A DNA stretch of 64,000 bases from Modestobacter versicolor (GTDB lineage: Bacteria; Actinomycetota; Actinomycetes; Mycobacteriales; Geodermatophilaceae). Position numbers and translations under genes: made by a program. The notes under the pieces are model-generated. The model was not told the origin of the DNA, ran no database searches, and saw only the letters and a list, made by a program, of their open reading frames with translations. Of the stretch, positions 32,993 to 45,095 are shown in pieces. The stretch lies in contig NZ_JACIBU010000001.1 of the NCBI RefSeq assembly GCF_014195485.1, forward strand, positions 310,001 to 374,000, given 5' to 3'. Each line of letters begins with the position of its first letter. Within the stretch, counting starts at the first letter, position 1.

Positions 32993-33976
32993 GTGCCGTT
33001 GAGCCGCAGGAACTTCCTCGCCGGAGCCGTCGCCGCACCCGCCCTGGCGGCGCTGTCCGCCTGCGCCGGCACCGTCGTCCAGCCCGGTGACCTCTCCCGG
33101 CTGCGGATGATGGTCCCGGCCAGCCCCGGCGGCGGCTGGGACACCACCGCGCGCACCCTGCAGCGGGTCATCCAGCAGGCCGGTGTCGCCCGCAACGTGC
33201 AGGTCTTCAACGTCGAGGGCGCCGGCGGCACGATCGGCCTGGGGCAGCTGGCCCGCGAGGACGACGACGCGCTGTTGATGATGATGGGCCTGGTCATGGT
33301 GGGCGCCATCGACACCAACGACTCCACCACCCGGCTCGACGACGTCACCCCGATCGCCCAGCTGATCGCGGAGACCGAGCTGATCGTCGTGCCGGCCGAG
33401 TCGCCCTACGACGACCTCGCCTCCTTCGTCGAGGCCTGGGCCGCCGACCCGCGCGGCACACCGATCGCCGGTGGCTCGGCCGGTGGCACCGACCAGATCC
33501 TGGCCGGGCTGCTGGCGCAGGCGGCCGGCATCGACCCCGAGCAGGTCAACTACATCCCGTACTCCGGGGGCGGTGAGTCGCTGTCGGCGCTGCTCGGCAA
33601 CCAGGTCGCCGCCGGCATCTCCGGCACCGCCGACTACGGCGCCCAGGTCACCTCCGGCACGCTGAAGGGCCTCGCCGTGTCCACGGCCGAGCGGTCCGGG
33701 CAGGTGCCCGACGTCCCGACGATCATCGAGTCCGGGTTCGACGTCGAGGTGACCAACTGGCGCGGGCTGATGGCCAGGCCCGGCATGACCGCCGACGCCC
33801 GCGACGACCTGATCGCCGTGGTGCAGGACGCGCACGACACCGACGAGTGGGCCGAGGCGCTGGAGAACAACGGCTGGCTGGACACCTTCCAGACCGGTGA
33901 CGAGTACGGCGACTTCCTCGCCGAGGAGGAGACCCGCGTGCGCCAGGTCCTGACCGAGATCGGGCTGATCCCGTGA
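32993..33976 (+). CDS. tctC: tripartite tricarboxylate transporter substrate-binding lipoprotein
   Basis: A 327-residue extracytoplasmic binding protein of the TTT (Bug/TctC) family for organic acids. The N-terminus carries a twin-arginine motif (SRRNFLAG) and a lipobox (ALSAC, Cys about 24), so it should be Tat-exported and lipid-anchored. The LRMMVPASPGGGWDTTAR start and GGSAGGTDQILAG and VNYIPYSGGGESLSALLGNQV motifs are typical of TctC. GTG 32993 has AGGAGG 9 nt upstream. It overlaps tctB by 4 nt. Confidence 0.9.
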   Translation: MPLSRRNFLAGAVAAPALAALSACAGTVVQPGDLSRLRMMVPASPGGGWDTTARTLQRVIQQAGVARNVQVFNVEGAGGTIGLGQLAREDDDALLMMMGLVMVGAIDTNDSTTRLDDVTPIAQLIAETELIVVPAESPYDDLASFVEAWAADPRGTPIAGGSAGGTDQILAGLLAQAAGIDPEQVNYIPYSGGGESLSALLGNQVAAGISGTADYGAQVTSGTLKGLAVSTAERSGQVPDVPTIIESGFDVEVTNWRGLMARPGMTADARDDLIAVVQDAHDTDEWAEALENNGWLDTFQTGDEYGDFLAEEETRVRQVLTEIGLIP

Positions 33977-34569
33977 GCACCGCCGCCGGGCACCCGAGCG
34001 ACCCGCCGGCGGGTCAGCCGGCCGAGTCACCGGCCGGGGAGCCGGTCCAGCAGCACGTCCAGCAGCCGACCCGGCCGGAGCGGAACACCGGCGAGCTGGT
34101 GATGGCCGCGCTGCTCGCCGCGCTCGGGGTCTACCTGCTCATCGACGCCGGGGCCATCGCCGTCCCGGGCTCGTCGAACACCGTCGGCCCGCGGTTCTTC
34201 CCCTACGCCGTCGGCGGGCTGACCGTGCTCACCGGGGCCGCGCTGGCGATCCGCGCGCTCCGCGGTGACCGCGGGCCCTCCGACGACAGCGAGGACGTCG
34301 ACCCCGACGCCCCCACCGACTGGCGCGCGGTCGCGATCATCGCCGTGGCCTTCGTCGCCCACGCCCTGCTGATCAACGTCGTCGGCTGGCCGCTGGCGGT
34401 GGCGCTGATGTTCGCCGCGGTGGCCTGGGCGCTCGGGGCGGTCGGCACCGTCCGGCCGTTCCTGATCGGGCTGCTGGTCAGCTGCATCGTCTGGGTCATC
34501 TTCGTGAAGGCGCTCAACGTGGCGCTGCCCGGCGGCACCGTCCTCGAGTTCGTGACGGACTGGATCTGA
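33973..34569 (+). CDS. tctB: TTT transporter small membrane subunit TctB
   Basis: A 198-residue, four-helix membrane protein, the small and poorly conserved subunit of TTT transporters. A Pro/Gln-rich cytoplasmic start (about 1-38) is followed by helices near 40-60, 70-90, 115-135 and 140-190. The [17 protein letters not shown] segment is characteristic. GTG 33973 overlaps the tctC stop (GTGA); its own stop overlaps the tctA start by 1 nt. Confidence 0.85.
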   Translation: MSTAAGHPSDPPAGQPAESPAGEPVQQHVQQPTRPERNTGELVMAALLAALGVYLLIDAGAIAVPGSSNTVGPRFFPYAVGGLTVLTGAALAIRALRGDRGPSDDSEDVDPDAPTDWRAVAIIAVAFVAHALLINVVGWPLAVALMFAAVAWALGAVGTVRPFLIGLLVSCIVWVIFVKALNVALPGGTVLEFVTDWI

Positions 34570-36155
34570 TGGCCATCGACGAACTGCTCGGCGGTTTCGC
34601 CGACGCGCTCACCCCGCTGAACCTGCTGTTCGCCCTGCTGGGCGTGCTGCTGGGCACCGCCGTCGGCGTGCTGCCCGGCATCGGCCCGGCGATGACGGTC
34701 GCACTGCTGCTGCCGGCCACCTACGTGCTGGAGCCGACCAGCGCGCTGATCATGTTCGCCGGCATCTACTACGGCGGCATGTACGGCGGGTCGACGACGT
34801 CGATCCTGCTCAACACCCCGGGTGAGTCCAGCTCGATCATGACCGCGCTCGAGGGCAACCGGATGGCCAAGGCCGGGCGGGGCTCGGCGGCCCTGGCCAC
34901 CGCGGCCATCGGCTCCTTCGTGGCCGGCACCATCGCCACCCTGCTGCTCGCGCTGGTCGCCCCCACCGTCGTCGACCTGGCCATCGGCGTCACCCCGGCC
35001 GACTACTTCGCGCTGGCGGTGATCGCCTTCGTCGCCGTCGCCACCGTGCTCGGTTCCTCCCCGCTGCGCGGCCTCGCCGCGCTGTGCCTGGGCCTCTACC
35101 TGGGGCTGGTCGGCACCGACGTCCTCACCGGTCAGGAGCGGTTCACCCTCGGCGTCCCGCAGCTGTCCGACGGCATCGACGTCGTGGTGGTCGCGGTCGC
35201 GCTCTTCGCGGTCGGCGAGGCGCTCTACGTGGCCTCCCGGCTGCGCCGCGGCGCCGTCCAGGTGATCGACCACAAGGGCAACTGGATGACCAGGGACGAC
35301 TTCCGCCGCTCGTGGAAGCCGTGGCTGCGCGGCACCGCGTTCGGCTTCCCGTTCGGTGCGCTGCCGGCCGGCGGTGCGGAGATCCCGACGTTCCTCTCCT
35401 ACGCGACCGAGCGGAAGCTCACCAAGCACCCGGAGGAGTTCGGCAAGGGCGCCATCGAGGGCGTCGCCGGCCCGGAGGCGGCCAACAACGCCGCGGCCGC
35501 CGGCGTGCTGGTGCCGCTGCTCACCCTGGGCATCCCGACCTCGGCCACCGCCGCGATCATCCTGGCCGCCTTCCAGGGCTACGGCATCCAGCCCGGGCCG
35601 ACGCTGCTCACCACCGAGGGGCCGCTGGTCTGGGCGCTGATCGCCTCGCTGCTGATCGGCAACGCGATGCTGCTGGTGCTGAACCTGCCGCTGGTCGGGC
35701 TGTGGGTGAAGCTGCTGCGCATCCCGCGGCCCTACCTCTACGCGGGCATCCTGATGTTCGCCTCGCTGGGCTCCTTCGCGGTGAACGCCGACCCGCTGGA
35801 CCTGGTGCTGCTGCTGGTCCTCGGCCTGCTCGGCTTCCTGATGCGCCGGTACGGCTGGCCGGTCGCCCCGGCGGTCATCGGCCTCATCCTCGGGCCCATC
35901 GCCGAGACCAACCTGCGCCGCGCGCTGGCGATCAGCGGCGGCGACCTCGGCGTGCTGGTGGACAGCTGGTTCAGCCGGATCGTGCTGTTCCTGGCACTGG
36001 TGGCCCTGGTCGGGCCGATCGTGCTGCGGTTGGTGAAGGGCCGCCGGTCGACGCCGGCGGAGGTGCAGGCCGACGGTCGGCTCGAGCACCGCGACCGGGA
36101 CCAGGCCGTCCGCACGGGCGCCGACCGGGAGGACTGGGGGGCGTCGGACGGATGA
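34569..36155 (+). CDS. tctA: TTT transporter large membrane subunit TctA
   Basis: A 528-residue permease with about 12 helices that carries the substrate, probably a di- or tricarboxylate driven by an ion gradient. Landmarks are [21 protein letters not shown], the [20 protein letters not shown] loop, and [30 protein letters not shown] in the second repeat. All are hallmarks of TctA. Translationally linked to tctB before it and the stress protein gene after it. Confidence 0.93.
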   Translation: MAIDELLGGFADALTPLNLLFALLGVLLGTAVGVLPGIGPAMTVALLLPATYVLEPTSALIMFAGIYYGGMYGGSTTSILLNTPGESSSIMTALEGNRMAKAGRGSAALATAAIGSFVAGTIATLLLALVAPTVVDLAIGVTPADYFALAVIAFVAVATVLGSSPLRGLAALCLGLYLGLVGTDVLTGQERFTLGVPQLSDGIDVVVVAVALFAVGEALYVASRLRRGAVQVIDHKGNWMTRDDFRRSWKPWLRGTAFGFPFGALPAGGAEIPTFLSYATERKLTKHPEEFGKGAIEGVAGPEAANNAAAAGVLVPLLTLGIPTSATAAIILAAFQGYGIQPGPTLLTTEGPLVWALIASLLIGNAMLLVLNLPLVGLWVKLLRIPRPYLYAGILMFASLGSFAVNADPLDLVLLLVLGLLGFLMRRYGWPVAPAVIGLILGPIAETNLRRALAISGGDLGVLVDSWFSRIVLFLALVALVGPIVLRLVKGRRSTPAEVQADGRLEHRDRDQAVRTGADREDWGASDG

Positions 36156-36571
36156 GCGGAGACACGGACATGGCAACGGTCGTCGTGGGGCACGTGCCCA
36201 GCCCGCGTGGTGCTGCCGCGCTGGAGCACGGGCTGCAGGAGGCCCGCCGCCGGGGCGCCCGGCTGGTGGTCGTCAACAGCTCCCGGGGTGACGCGCTCGT
36301 CGACCCGGAGTACCTGCAGGGCGACGCGCTGCGCCGGCTGGAGGACCAGCTGGCCACCTCGGGGGTGCCGTTCGAGGTGCGCCAGCCGGTCGGCCGGGAC
36401 GTCGCCGAGGAGCTGTCCCAGGTGACCGCGGAGACCGGCGCCGAGCTGCTGGTCATCGGCATCCGGCACCGGTCGGCGGTCGGCAAGCTGCTGATGGGCA
36501 GCGCCGCCCAGCGGATCCTGCTGGACGTCGACTGCCCGGTGCTCGCGGTCAAGACACCGCCGTCGTCCTGA
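36152..36571 (+). CDS. universal stress protein (UspA family)
   Basis: A 139-residue single-domain Usp. The C-terminal ATP-site motif [32 protein letters not shown] matches the family pattern G-2x-G-9x-G-(S/T). It starts inside the tctA stop (ATGA); a second in-frame ATG at 36170 has GGAG upstream and could be the true start. Its place in the transporter operon suggests regulation or sensing tied to organic-acid uptake; that is inference. Confidence 0.88.
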   Translation: MSGDTDMATVVVGHVPSPRGAAALEHGLQEARRRGARLVVVNSSRGDALVDPEYLQGDALRRLEDQLATSGVPFEVRQPVGRDVAEELSQVTAETGAELLVIGIRHRSAVGKLLMGSAAQRILLDVDCPVLAVKTPPSS

Positions 36572-36597
36572 TCCCGGCGACCGAGGAGGAGCGCGCG

Positions 36598-37503
36598 ATG
36601 CCCGGAGAGCGGCACGTCATCGAGAGCGTCGGCGGGGTGCACGTCACCTACCGGCGCTGGCTGCCCGGCGGCGACGCCCGGGCCACCGTCCAGGTGGTGC
36701 ACGGCGCGTCCGAGCACTCCGGCCGGTACGACCGGCTGGCCGCCGCCCTCACCGCGCGCGGCCTGGCGGTCTACGCCATGGACCTCCGCGGCCACGGCCG
36801 GACGGCGGAGGGCACCGGCACCGGCCGGTTCGGCGCCCCCGGCGTCTCCGGCGTGCTGGACGACGTCCGGGCGCTGCACCTGGTCGCCGCGGAGCAGCAC
36901 CCCGGCGTGCCCCGGCTGCTGGTCGGGCACTCGATGGGCTCGGTCATCGCACTCGCCGCGGCGGAGCAGGACGGCGGCGACCTCGCCGGGCTGGTGCTCT
37001 CCGGCCCGCTCGGCGTCGACCCGGACCTGGTGGACACCGTCTCCGCCCTGGAGGCCGCGCTGGCCGCCGGGCGCGGGGACCAGCCGCTGGACGCGCTCGG
37101 TGCCTTCAACGCCTCCTTCGAGCCGGCCCGCACCCCCTACGACTGGCTGTCCCGTGACGAGGCCGAGGTGGACGCCTACCTCGCCGACCCGCTGAGCGGC
37201 GACGACATGCCGCTGACCCACGCCTACGCGGCCGGCGTCTTCGGGCTGAACGTCCGGGCGACCAGCCCCGAGGGAGTGGCCGAGCTGCCCGCCGGGCTGC
37301 CCGTGCTGCTGCTGTCGGGTCAGCGCGACCCGGTCGGCGGCGTCGACGCCGGCCAGGTCACCGCGCTCGCCGGGCTGCTCCGGGACCGTGGGCTGCCGGT
37401 CGAGCAGCACGTCTACCCCGACGCCCGGCACGAGGTGTTCAACGAGACCAACCGGGACGAGGTCGTCGCCGACCTGCTCCGCTGGACCGACGCCCGGATC
37501 TGA
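36598..37503 (+). CDS. alpha/beta hydrolase, monoacylglycerol-lipase-like
   Basis: A 301-residue serine hydrolase of the Hydrolase_4 family. It has the HG oxyanion motif (VVHGASEHSGRYDRLA), YAMDLRGHGRT, the nucleophile elbow LLVGHSMGSVIAL, the Asp strand LLSGQRDPVGG and the His in PDARHEVFNE. Lipase and lysophospholipase activity is typical of relatives. ATG 36598 has GAGGAGG about 9 nt upstream. It follows the stress protein gene by 26 nt and may end the same operon. Confidence 0.85.
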   Translation: MPGERHVIESVGGVHVTYRRWLPGGDARATVQVVHGASEHSGRYDRLAAALTARGLAVYAMDLRGHGRTAEGTGTGRFGAPGVSGVLDDVRALHLVAAEQHPGVPRLLVGHSMGSVIALAAAEQDGGDLAGLVLSGPLGVDPDLVDTVSALEAALAAGRGDQPLDALGAFNASFEPARTPYDWLSRDEAEVDAYLADPLSGDDMPLTHAYAAGVFGLNVRATSPEGVAELPAGLPVLLLSGQRDPVGGVDAGQVTALAGLLRDRGLPVEQHVYPDARHEVFNETNRDEVVADLLRWTDARI

Positions 37504-37561
37504 GCCCGCGCGCATCCGCGCAGGTCGGGAACGGGGCGTCCGGAGTGTCGGGGGGCCGACC

Positions 37562-37567
37562 TAACCT
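37562..37567 (+). promoter_or_regulatory. -10 box of leaderless uvrC
   Basis: TAACCT ends 6 nt before the ATG at 37574; no ribosome site is present. Confidence 0.55.
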
Positions 37568-37573
37568 GGGGTC

Positions 37574-39643
37574 ATGCCCGACCCGTCCACGTACCGCCCA
37601 GCGGTCGGCAGCATCCCGGAGGACCCCGGGGTCTACAAGTTCCGCGACCCGGCCGGCCGGGTCATCTACGTCGGCAAGGCCAAGAGCCTCCGGCAGCGGC
37701 TGAACAGCTACTTTGCCGACGTCTGGGGCCTGCACCCGCGCACCCGGCAGATGGTCACCACCGCGGCCAGCGTCGAGTGGACCGTCGTCGGCACCGAGGT
37801 CGAGGCGCTCCAGCTCGAGTACAACTGGATCAAGGAGTTCGACCCGCGGTTCAACGTCCGCTACCGCGACGACAAGAGCTACCCGTCGCTGGCAGTCACG
37901 CTGAACGAGGAGTTCCCGCGGCTGCAGGTGATGCGCGGGCCCAAGCGCAAGGGCGTCCGCTACTTCGGCCCCTACGCCCACGCCTGGGCCATCCGCGAGA
38001 CGCTGGACACCCTCACCCGGGTCTTCCCGGCGCGCACCTGCTCCAACGGCGTGTTCAAGCGGGCCAGCCAGATCGGCCGCCCGTGCCTGCTCGGGTACAT
38101 CGGCAAGTGCGCGGCGCCCTGCGTCGGCCGGGTCAGCGCCGAGGAGCACCGCGAGATCGTCGACGACTTCTGCGACTTCATGGGCGGCCGCACCGACCAG
38201 ATGATCCGCCGGCTCGAGCGGCAGATGGCCGAGGCCGCGGAGGAGCTGAACTACGAGAAGGCCGCTCGGCTGCGCGACGACCTCGGCGCGCTGCGGCGGG
38301 CGCTGGAGAAGCAGGCCGTCGTCCTCGGTGACGGCACGGACGCCGACGTGGTCGCGTTCGCCCAGGACGAGCTGGAGGCCGCCGTCCAGGTCTTCCACGT
38401 CCGCGGCGGCCGGGTCCGCGGCCAGCGCGGCTGGATCATCGACAAGGTCGAGGACGTCACCACCGGGCAGCTGGTCGAGCAGTTCCTGCTGCAGGTCTAC
38501 GGCGGCGTCGACGAGCAGACCGGCACCGGCGAGGTGGGCGACTCCGTGCCGCGGGAGGTGCTGGTCCCCGAGCTCCCCGACGACGCCGAGGTCTACGCCG
38601 AGCTGCTCAGCGAGCTGCGCGGGTCGCGCGTGTCGCTGCGCGTGCCGCAGCGCGGCGACAAGCGGAGCCTGATGGAGACCGTCGAGCGGAACGCCAAGGA
38701 GTCCTTCGCCCGGCACCGGGTGAAGCGGGCCAGCGACCTCACCGCCCGCTCGATGGCGCTGTCGGAGATCCAGGAGGCGCTCGACCTGGCCGAGGCGCCG
38801 CTGCGCATCGAGTGCATCGACATCTCGCACGTCCAGGGCACCAACGTGGTCGCCAGCATGGTGGTGTTCGAGGACGGCATGGCGAAGAAGTCGGACTACC
38901 GGCGCTTCTCGGTCGCCCAGGGCACCGACGACACCGCCGCGATGGCCGAGGTCGTCCGGCGGCGCTTCGCCCGGCACCTCAAGGACGAGGCCGACCGCCG
39001 CGACGAGCAGGGCGTCGCCGCGGAGGAGGGCCGGCCGCGCCGGTTCGCCTACCCGCCGAACCTGCTCGTCGTCGACGGCGGCGCCCCGCAGGTGGCCGCG
39101 GCCAGCCGCTCGCTCGCCGAGCTGGGCATCGTCGACGTCGCCGTCTGCGGGCTGGCCAAGCGGATGGAGGAGGTGTGGCTGCCCGACGACCCCGACCCGG
39201 TGATCCTGCCGCGCACGTCCGAGGCGCTGTACCTGCTGCAGCGGGTACGTGACGAGGCCCACCGGTTCGCCATCACCTACCACCGGCAGAAGCGATCCAG
39301 CACCATGCTCGTGTCGCTCCTGGACGACGTCCCGGGGCTCGGCGACACCCGGCGGAAGGCCCTGATGAAGCAGTTCGGATCCCTCAAGCGGCTGCGTGCG
39401 GCCTCGGTCGAGGAGCTCATGGCGGTGCCCGGCATCGGCCGGCGCACGGCCGAGGCGGTGCTGGCGGCCGTTGCCGAGCCGGTGGCGGCCGGCGCGGACC
39501 CCGACCGGGTTGCCGAGGACGCCGTCGAGCTGGAGGAGGCGCCGGTGGGCGCGGCCATGCCCGTCCGGCCGGTGCACGGCGCCGAGGCGGGGGAGAGCGC
39601 CGAGATCGGCCGGGTCCACCGGGTGGAGGGGAGCGGGGCGTGA
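37574..39643 (+). CDS. uvrC: excinuclease ABC subunit C
   Basis: The nuclease that makes both incisions in nucleotide excision repair; 689 residues. The N-terminal GIY-YIG domain reads [27 protein letters not shown]. The UVR motif [26 protein letters not shown] (about 215-240) binds UvrB. The RNase H-like domain has [23 protein letters not shown] and [14 protein letters not shown] with catalytic acids. The C-terminal helix-hairpin-helix pair lies near 580-640 ([32 protein letters not shown]). It leads the uvrC-rapZ-yvcK-whiA unit. Confidence 0.97.
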   Translation: MPDPSTYRPAVGSIPEDPGVYKFRDPAGRVIYVGKAKSLRQRLNSYFADVWGLHPRTRQMVTTAASVEWTVVGTEVEALQLEYNWIKEFDPRFNVRYRDDKSYPSLAVTLNEEFPRLQVMRGPKRKGVRYFGPYAHAWAIRETLDTLTRVFPARTCSNGVFKRASQIGRPCLLGYIGKCAAPCVGRVSAEEHREIVDDFCDFMGGRTDQMIRRLERQMAEAAEELNYEKAARLRDDLGALRRALEKQAVVLGDGTDADVVAFAQDELEAAVQVFHVRGGRVRGQRGWIIDKVEDVTTGQLVEQFLLQVYGGVDEQTGTGEVGDSVPREVLVPELPDDAEVYAELLSELRGSRVSLRVPQRGDKRSLMETVERNAKESFARHRVKRASDLTARSMALSEIQEALDLAEAPLRIECIDISHVQGTNVVASMVVFEDGMAKKSDYRRFSVAQGTDDTAAMAEVVRRRFARHLKDEADRRDEQGVAAEEGRPRRFAYPPNLLVVDGGAPQVAAASRSLAELGIVDVAVCGLAKRMEEVWLPDDPDPVILPRTSEALYLLQRVRDEAHRFAITYHRQKRSSTMLVSLLDDVPGLGDTRRKALMKQFGSLKRLRAASVEELMAVPGIGRRTAEAVLAAVAEPVAAGADPDRVAEDAVELEEAPVGAAMPVRPVHGAEAGESAEIGRVHRVEGSGA

Positions 39644-40602
39644 GCGTCGACCAGCGGGCCGGGGAGCCCACCGACGCCGAGCAGGATCCCGCGGGGCCGC
39701 AGAGCGACGTCCCACCGGCCACCGACGGCGCCAGCACCGAGCTGGCACCGCTCGACGTCGTCGTCGTCACCGGGCTGTCCGGCGCGGGCAAGAACTCCGC
39801 CGGCCGGGTGCTCGAGGACCTCGGCTTCTTCGTCGTCGACAACCTGCCGCCGGCGCTGCTGCAGCCGATGGTGGAGCTCGGCGCCCGCGGCGACCTGCGC
39901 CGGTTCGCCGCCGTCGTCGACGTCCGCAGCCGGGCCTTCTCCAGCGACCTGCAGGAGGCCATCCGGCTGCTCGCCGAGGCCGGTCACCGGCCCCGCGTCG
40001 TCTACGTGCACGCCCGCAACGAGGTGCTGATCCGCCGGTACGAGTCGGTCCGCCGCGAGCACCCGCTGCAGGGCAGCGGCCGGCTCATCGACGGCATCGA
40101 CGCCGAGCGCGAGCTGCTCACCGGCATCGCCGGCGAGGCCGACCTGTGGATCGACACCAGCGACCTCAACGTCCACCAGCTGCGGGCCACGCTCGAGTCG
40201 GCCTTCGTCGAGGACGGCGCCCCGCCGCAGGTGGTCGCCACTGTGCTGAGCTTCGGCTTCAAGTACGGGCTGCCGCTGGACGCCGACCTGGTCGTCGACG
40301 CCCGCTTCCTGCCCAACCCGCACTGGATCCCCGAGCTGCGCCCGATGAACGGCCGGGACACCGAGGTGCGCGAGTACGTGCTCGGCCAGGAGGACGCCCC
40401 GGCGTTCCTGGACCGCTACACCGAGGTGCTGCGGCTGCTGCTGCCCGGCTACCGGCGGGAGGGCAAGCGCTACCTGACTCTCGCCGTCGGCTGCACCGGC
40501 GGCAAGCACCGCAGCGTGGCCATCGCCGAGGAGTTCGCCCGCCGGCTCAGCGCCGAGGGCGTCCCGGCCACCGCCCGGCACCGCGACCTGGGGCGCGAGT
40601 AG
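39640..40602 (+). CDS. rapZ: RapZ-family nucleotide-binding protein
   Basis: A 320-residue P-loop protein. In Gammaproteobacteria RapZ is an RNase adapter that controls glucosamine-6-phosphate synthase; in Gram-positives the role is less clear. Conserved are [72 protein letters not shown] and the C-terminal [16 protein letters not shown]. Walker A reads GLSGAGKNS (45-53), with Asn where Ser or Thr normally follows Lys. GTG 39640 overlaps the uvrC stop by 4 nt. Confidence 0.92.
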   Translation: MSVDQRAGEPTDAEQDPAGPQSDVPPATDGASTELAPLDVVVVTGLSGAGKNSAGRVLEDLGFFVVDNLPPALLQPMVELGARGDLRRFAAVVDVRSRAFSSDLQEAIRLLAEAGHRPRVVYVHARNEVLIRRYESVRREHPLQGSGRLIDGIDAERELLTGIAGEADLWIDTSDLNVHQLRATLESAFVEDGAPPQVVATVLSFGFKYGLPLDADLVVDARFLPNPHWIPELRPMNGRDTEVREYVLGQEDAPAFLDRYTEVLRLLLPGYRREGKRYLTLAVGCTGGKHRSVAIAEEFARRLSAEGVPATARHRDLGRE

Positions 40603-41636
40603 TGGGGCCCGACCCGTACGGCGACGAGGCCGTGCGGCTGGCCGCACCCCCGCCCGTCCCGGTGCCGGTGGGCGGCGACCGGCGCTCGGCCGACCGGCTG
40701 CGGGTCGTGGCGCTGGGCGGGGGGCACGGGCTCGCCGCCGCGCTGACCGCCTGGCGCCGGCTGACCCGGGAGCTCACCGCGGTGGTCACCGTCGCCGACG
40801 ACGGCGGCTCGTCGGGGCGCATCCGGCGCGAGATGCCGGTGCTGCCCCCGGGCGACCTGCGGATGGCCCTGGCGGCGCTGGCCGGTGAGCACCCGCGCAC
40901 CCAGGAGGTGGCCCGGCTGCTGCAGCACCGCTTCGGCGGCAGCGGCGTCCTGGCCGGCCACCCGGTCGGCAACCTGATGCTCACCGGGCTCACCGAGATG
41001 CACGGCGGCGACAGCGTGCGCGCCCTCGGCGTGCTCGAGGAGCTGCTCGGCGCGCAGGGCCGGGTGCTGCCCATGGCGGAGGTCCCGCTGGACCTGGTGG
41101 CCACCGTGGCGAGCACCGACCCTGACGACCCGCAGGACACCCGGCGGATCCGCGGGCAGGTCGCGATCGCCTCCACCCCGGGGCGGGTCCGGGAGATCCG
41201 CGTCTCGCCGGCCGACCCGCCGGTGCCGGACGCCGTGCTCCGCGCGATCGCCGAGGCCGACGTCATCAGCCTCGGCCCGGGCTCCTGGTACACCTCGGTG
41301 CTGCCGCACCTGCTGGTGCCCCGGCTGCGGCAGGCGCTGGAGGACAGCCCGGCCCGGGTGGTCGTCGTGCTCAACCTGGAGCCCCAGCCGGGGGAGACCG
41401 ACGGCTTCTCGCCCGAGGAGCACCTGGGGGTCCTGCTGGCCCATCTGGGGGGCGTGTCGCTGCACACGGTCATCGCCGATGCCGCTGCGGTTGTTGACCG
41501 GCGTGGTCTGCTGTCTGCTGTGCAGGGATGTGGTGCGGAACTGGTGCTCGCTCCGGTCGCCGCACCCGACGGTGCACCACGGCACGACCCCGCGCGGCTC
41601 GCCGCGGCACTGGCCTCCATGGTCGGTGCGCGGTGA
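40602..41636 (+). CDS. yvcK: YvcK/CofD-like protein
   Basis: A 344-residue member of the gluconeogenesis/cell-shape factor family that binds UDP-sugars; in mycobacteria the homologue CuvA supports cell-wall growth. Motifs are [64 protein letters not shown] and [19 protein letters not shown]. The GTG start overlaps the rapZ stop by 1 nt. A rapZ-yvcK-whiA run is conserved across Gram-positives. Confidence 0.92.
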   Translation: MGPDPYGDEAVRLAAPPPVPVPVGGDRRSADRLRVVALGGGHGLAAALTAWRRLTRELTAVVTVADDGGSSGRIRREMPVLPPGDLRMALAALAGEHPRTQEVARLLQHRFGGSGVLAGHPVGNLMLTGLTEMHGGDSVRALGVLEELLGAQGRVLPMAEVPLDLVATVASTDPDDPQDTRRIRGQVAIASTPGRVREIRVSPADPPVPDAVLRAIAEADVISLGPGSWYTSVLPHLLVPRLRQALEDSPARVVVVLNLEPQPGETDGFSPEEHLGVLLAHLGGVSLHTVIADAAAVVDRRGLLSAVQGCGAELVLAPVAAPDGAPRHDPARLAAALASMVGAR

Positions 41637-41709
41637 CCGGGCGGGGGGAGGTCGGGCACGGGGACGACGGGTGCACCGGCCAGCACACAGGGGGAAGGGA
41701 AGACCGCTG

Positions 41710-42690
41710 ATGGCTATGACGGCGATGGTGAAGGACGAGCTCTCCCGCGTGGAGTGCACGAAGACCTCCGAGCGCAAGGCCGAGGTGACGGCGCTGCTGC
41801 GCTTCTCCGGCGGCCTGCACATCGTGGGTGGCCGCGTGGTCATCGAGGCCGAGCTCGACACCGGCTCGGTGGCCAGGCGGCTGCGGCGCGACATCAGCGA
41901 GGTGTACGGCTACACCAGCGGCGTGAGCGTGCTGGCCGGCGGCAACATCCGCCGCGGCGTGCGCTACCTGGTGCGTATCGCCAAGCACGGGGAGGGGCTG
42001 GCCCGGCAGACCGGGCTGGTCGACCAGCGGGGCCGGCCGGTGCGCGGGCTGCCGCCGTCGGTCGTCTCCGGCGGCATCGGTGACGCCGAGGCCGCGTGGC
42101 GCGGCGCCTTCCTGGCGCACGGGTCGCTGACCGAGCCGGGGCGCTCGTCGTCCCTGGAGGTCACCTGCCCGGGGCCGGAGGCGGCGATGGCGCTCGTCGG
42201 CGCCGCCCGCCGGCTGGGCATCGCCGCGAAGGCCCGCGAGGTGCGCGGCACCGACCGCGTCGTCGTCCGCGACGGCGACGCGATCAGCGCGCTGCTCACC
42301 CGGATGGGCGCCCACGACGCGGTGCTCGCCTGGGAGGAGCGGCGGATGCGCCGCGAGGTGCGGGCCACCGCCAACCGGCTGGCCAACTTCGACGACGCCA
42401 ACCTGCGCCGGTCCGCCCGGGCCGCGGTCGCGGCCAGCGCCCGCGTCGAGCGGGCGCTGGAGATCCTCGCCGACGACGCCCCCGAGCACCTGCTGGTCGC
42501 CGGCCGGCTGCGGCTGGAGTTCGGTCAGGCCTCGCTGGAGGAGCTCGGCCAGCGCGCCGACCCCCCGATGACCAAGGACGCTGTTGCCGGGCGCATACGG
42601 CGTCTCCTGGCGATGGCGGACAAGCGGGCCAAGGACCTCGGCATCCCGGACACCGAGTCGGTCGTCACCGACGACATGCTCGCCCAGTAG
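41710..42690 (+). CDS. whiA: sporulation/cell-division regulator WhiA
   Basis: A 326-residue DNA-binding protein with an inactive LAGLIDADG homing-endonuclease-like N-terminal fold (about 85-210, [16 protein letters not shown]...YHLEV-type strands) and a C-terminal helix-turn-helix ([23 protein letters not shown]). In Streptomyces it acts with WhiB to switch on division genes. It begins [15 protein letters not shown], the standard start. The ATG is 74 nt after the yvcK stop. Confidence 0.94.
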   Translation: MAMTAMVKDELSRVECTKTSERKAEVTALLRFSGGLHIVGGRVVIEAELDTGSVARRLRRDISEVYGYTSGVSVLAGGNIRRGVRYLVRIAKHGEGLARQTGLVDQRGRPVRGLPPSVVSGGIGDAEAAWRGAFLAHGSLTEPGRSSSLEVTCPGPEAAMALVGAARRLGIAAKAREVRGTDRVVVRDGDAISALLTRMGAHDAVLAWEERRMRREVRATANRLANFDDANLRRSARAAVAASARVERALEILADDAPEHLLVAGRLRLEFGQASLEELGQRADPPMTKDAVAGRIRRLLAMADKRAKDLGIPDTESVVTDDMLAQ

Positions 42691-42735
42691 CAGCCGCGGT
42701 CAGGCGGCCCACCGGTGCGTCGTCGCAGGTCAGGA

Positions 42736-42752
42736 AGACGTCCGCGACGTCT
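42736..42752. repeat. 17-nt inverted repeat upstream of the gap promoter
   Basis: AGACGTC and GACGTCT flank CGC (7-bp arms). It lies 46 nt after the whiA stop and 56 nt before the gap -10 box. It could be a short terminator or an operator of the glycolytic operon. Confidence 0.35.
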
Positions 42753-42807
42753 CATGGGTCTGCGGCGGCGGTCCGGACGCGGGGTCGGGCGGGTGCGCCG
42801 GGGCCGA

Positions 42808-43901
<1,094 letters not shown>

Positions 43902-43902
<1 letters not shown>

Positions 43903-45095
43903 TGCGGTCCGTCGACGAGCTCATCGCCGACGGGGTCTCGGGTCGGCGCGTGCTGCTGCGCGCCGACCTGAACGTCCCCCTGGACAAGGTCACCCGCGAG
44001 ATCACCGACGACGGCCGGATCAAGGCCAGCGTCCCCACGATCTCCGCGCTGCGCGAGGCCGGGGCGCGGGTCGTCGTGGCCGCGCACCTCGGCCGGCCCA
44101 AGGGCGAGCCCGACCCGCAGTTCTCCCTCGCCCCGGTCGCCGCGCGGCTCGGTGAGCTGCTCGGCACCGAGGTGCCGCTGGCCGCCGACGTCGCCGGCCC
44201 GGACGCCACGGCCAGGGCCGCGGCGCTCGGCGACGGCGAGGTGCTGATGCTGGAGAACGTCCGCTTCGAGGCGGCCGAGACCAGCAAGGACGACGCCGTC
44301 CGCGGCGAGCTCGCCGACCGGCTCGCCGGGCTGGCGGACCTCTACGTCGACGACGCCTTCGGTGCGGTGCACCGCAAGCACGCCTCGGTCTTCGACGTCG
44401 CCGAGCGGCTGCCGCACGCGGCCGGCCGGCTGGTGGCCCGCGAGCTCGAGGTGCTCACCCGGCTCACCGAGAGCCCGGAGCGGCCCTACGTCGTCGTCCT
44501 CGGCGGCTCCAAGGTCAGCGACAAGCTCGGCGTGATCGAGGCGCTGCTGCCCAAGGTCGACCGGCTGCTGGTCGGTGGCGGGATGACCTACACCTTCCTC
44601 GCGGCCCAGGGCCACGAGGTGGGGCAGTCGCTGCTGGAGGCCGACCAGGTCGACAGCTGCCGGCGGCTGCTGGCCGAGGCCGGTGACCGCATCGTGCTGC
44701 CGGTCGACGTCGTGTGCACGCCCGAGTTCAACGCCGAGGCGCCCACCACGGTGCTGCCGGCCGACCAGATCCCGGCCGACCAGATGAGCCTGGACATCGG
44801 GCCCCGCAGCGTCGAGCTGTTCGCCGAGGCGCTGTCCGGTGCGCGCACGGTGTTCTGGAACGGCCCGATGGGCGTGTTCGAGCTGGCCCCCTTCCAGGGC
44901 GGCACCCGCGGGGTGGCCCAGGCGGTCGGCGCGATCGACGGGCTCTCCGTCGTCGGTGGTGGCGACTCGGCGGCGTCGGTGCGCCAGCTCGGGCTCGACG
45001 AGGCCGCCTACGGCCACATCAGCACCGGTGGCGGCGCGTCGCTGGAGTACCTCGAGGGCCGCGAGCTCCCGGGCCTCTCGGTGCTGGCCGGCTGA
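43902..45095 (+). CDS. pgk: phosphoglycerate kinase
   Basis: Transfers phosphate from 1,3-bisphosphoglycerate to ADP. The 397-residue two-lobed kinase has [76 protein letters not shown] and [11 protein letters not shown]. Start overlaps the gap stop and the end overlaps the tpiA ATG, one base each, so the three enzymes are tightly coupled. Confidence 0.97.
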
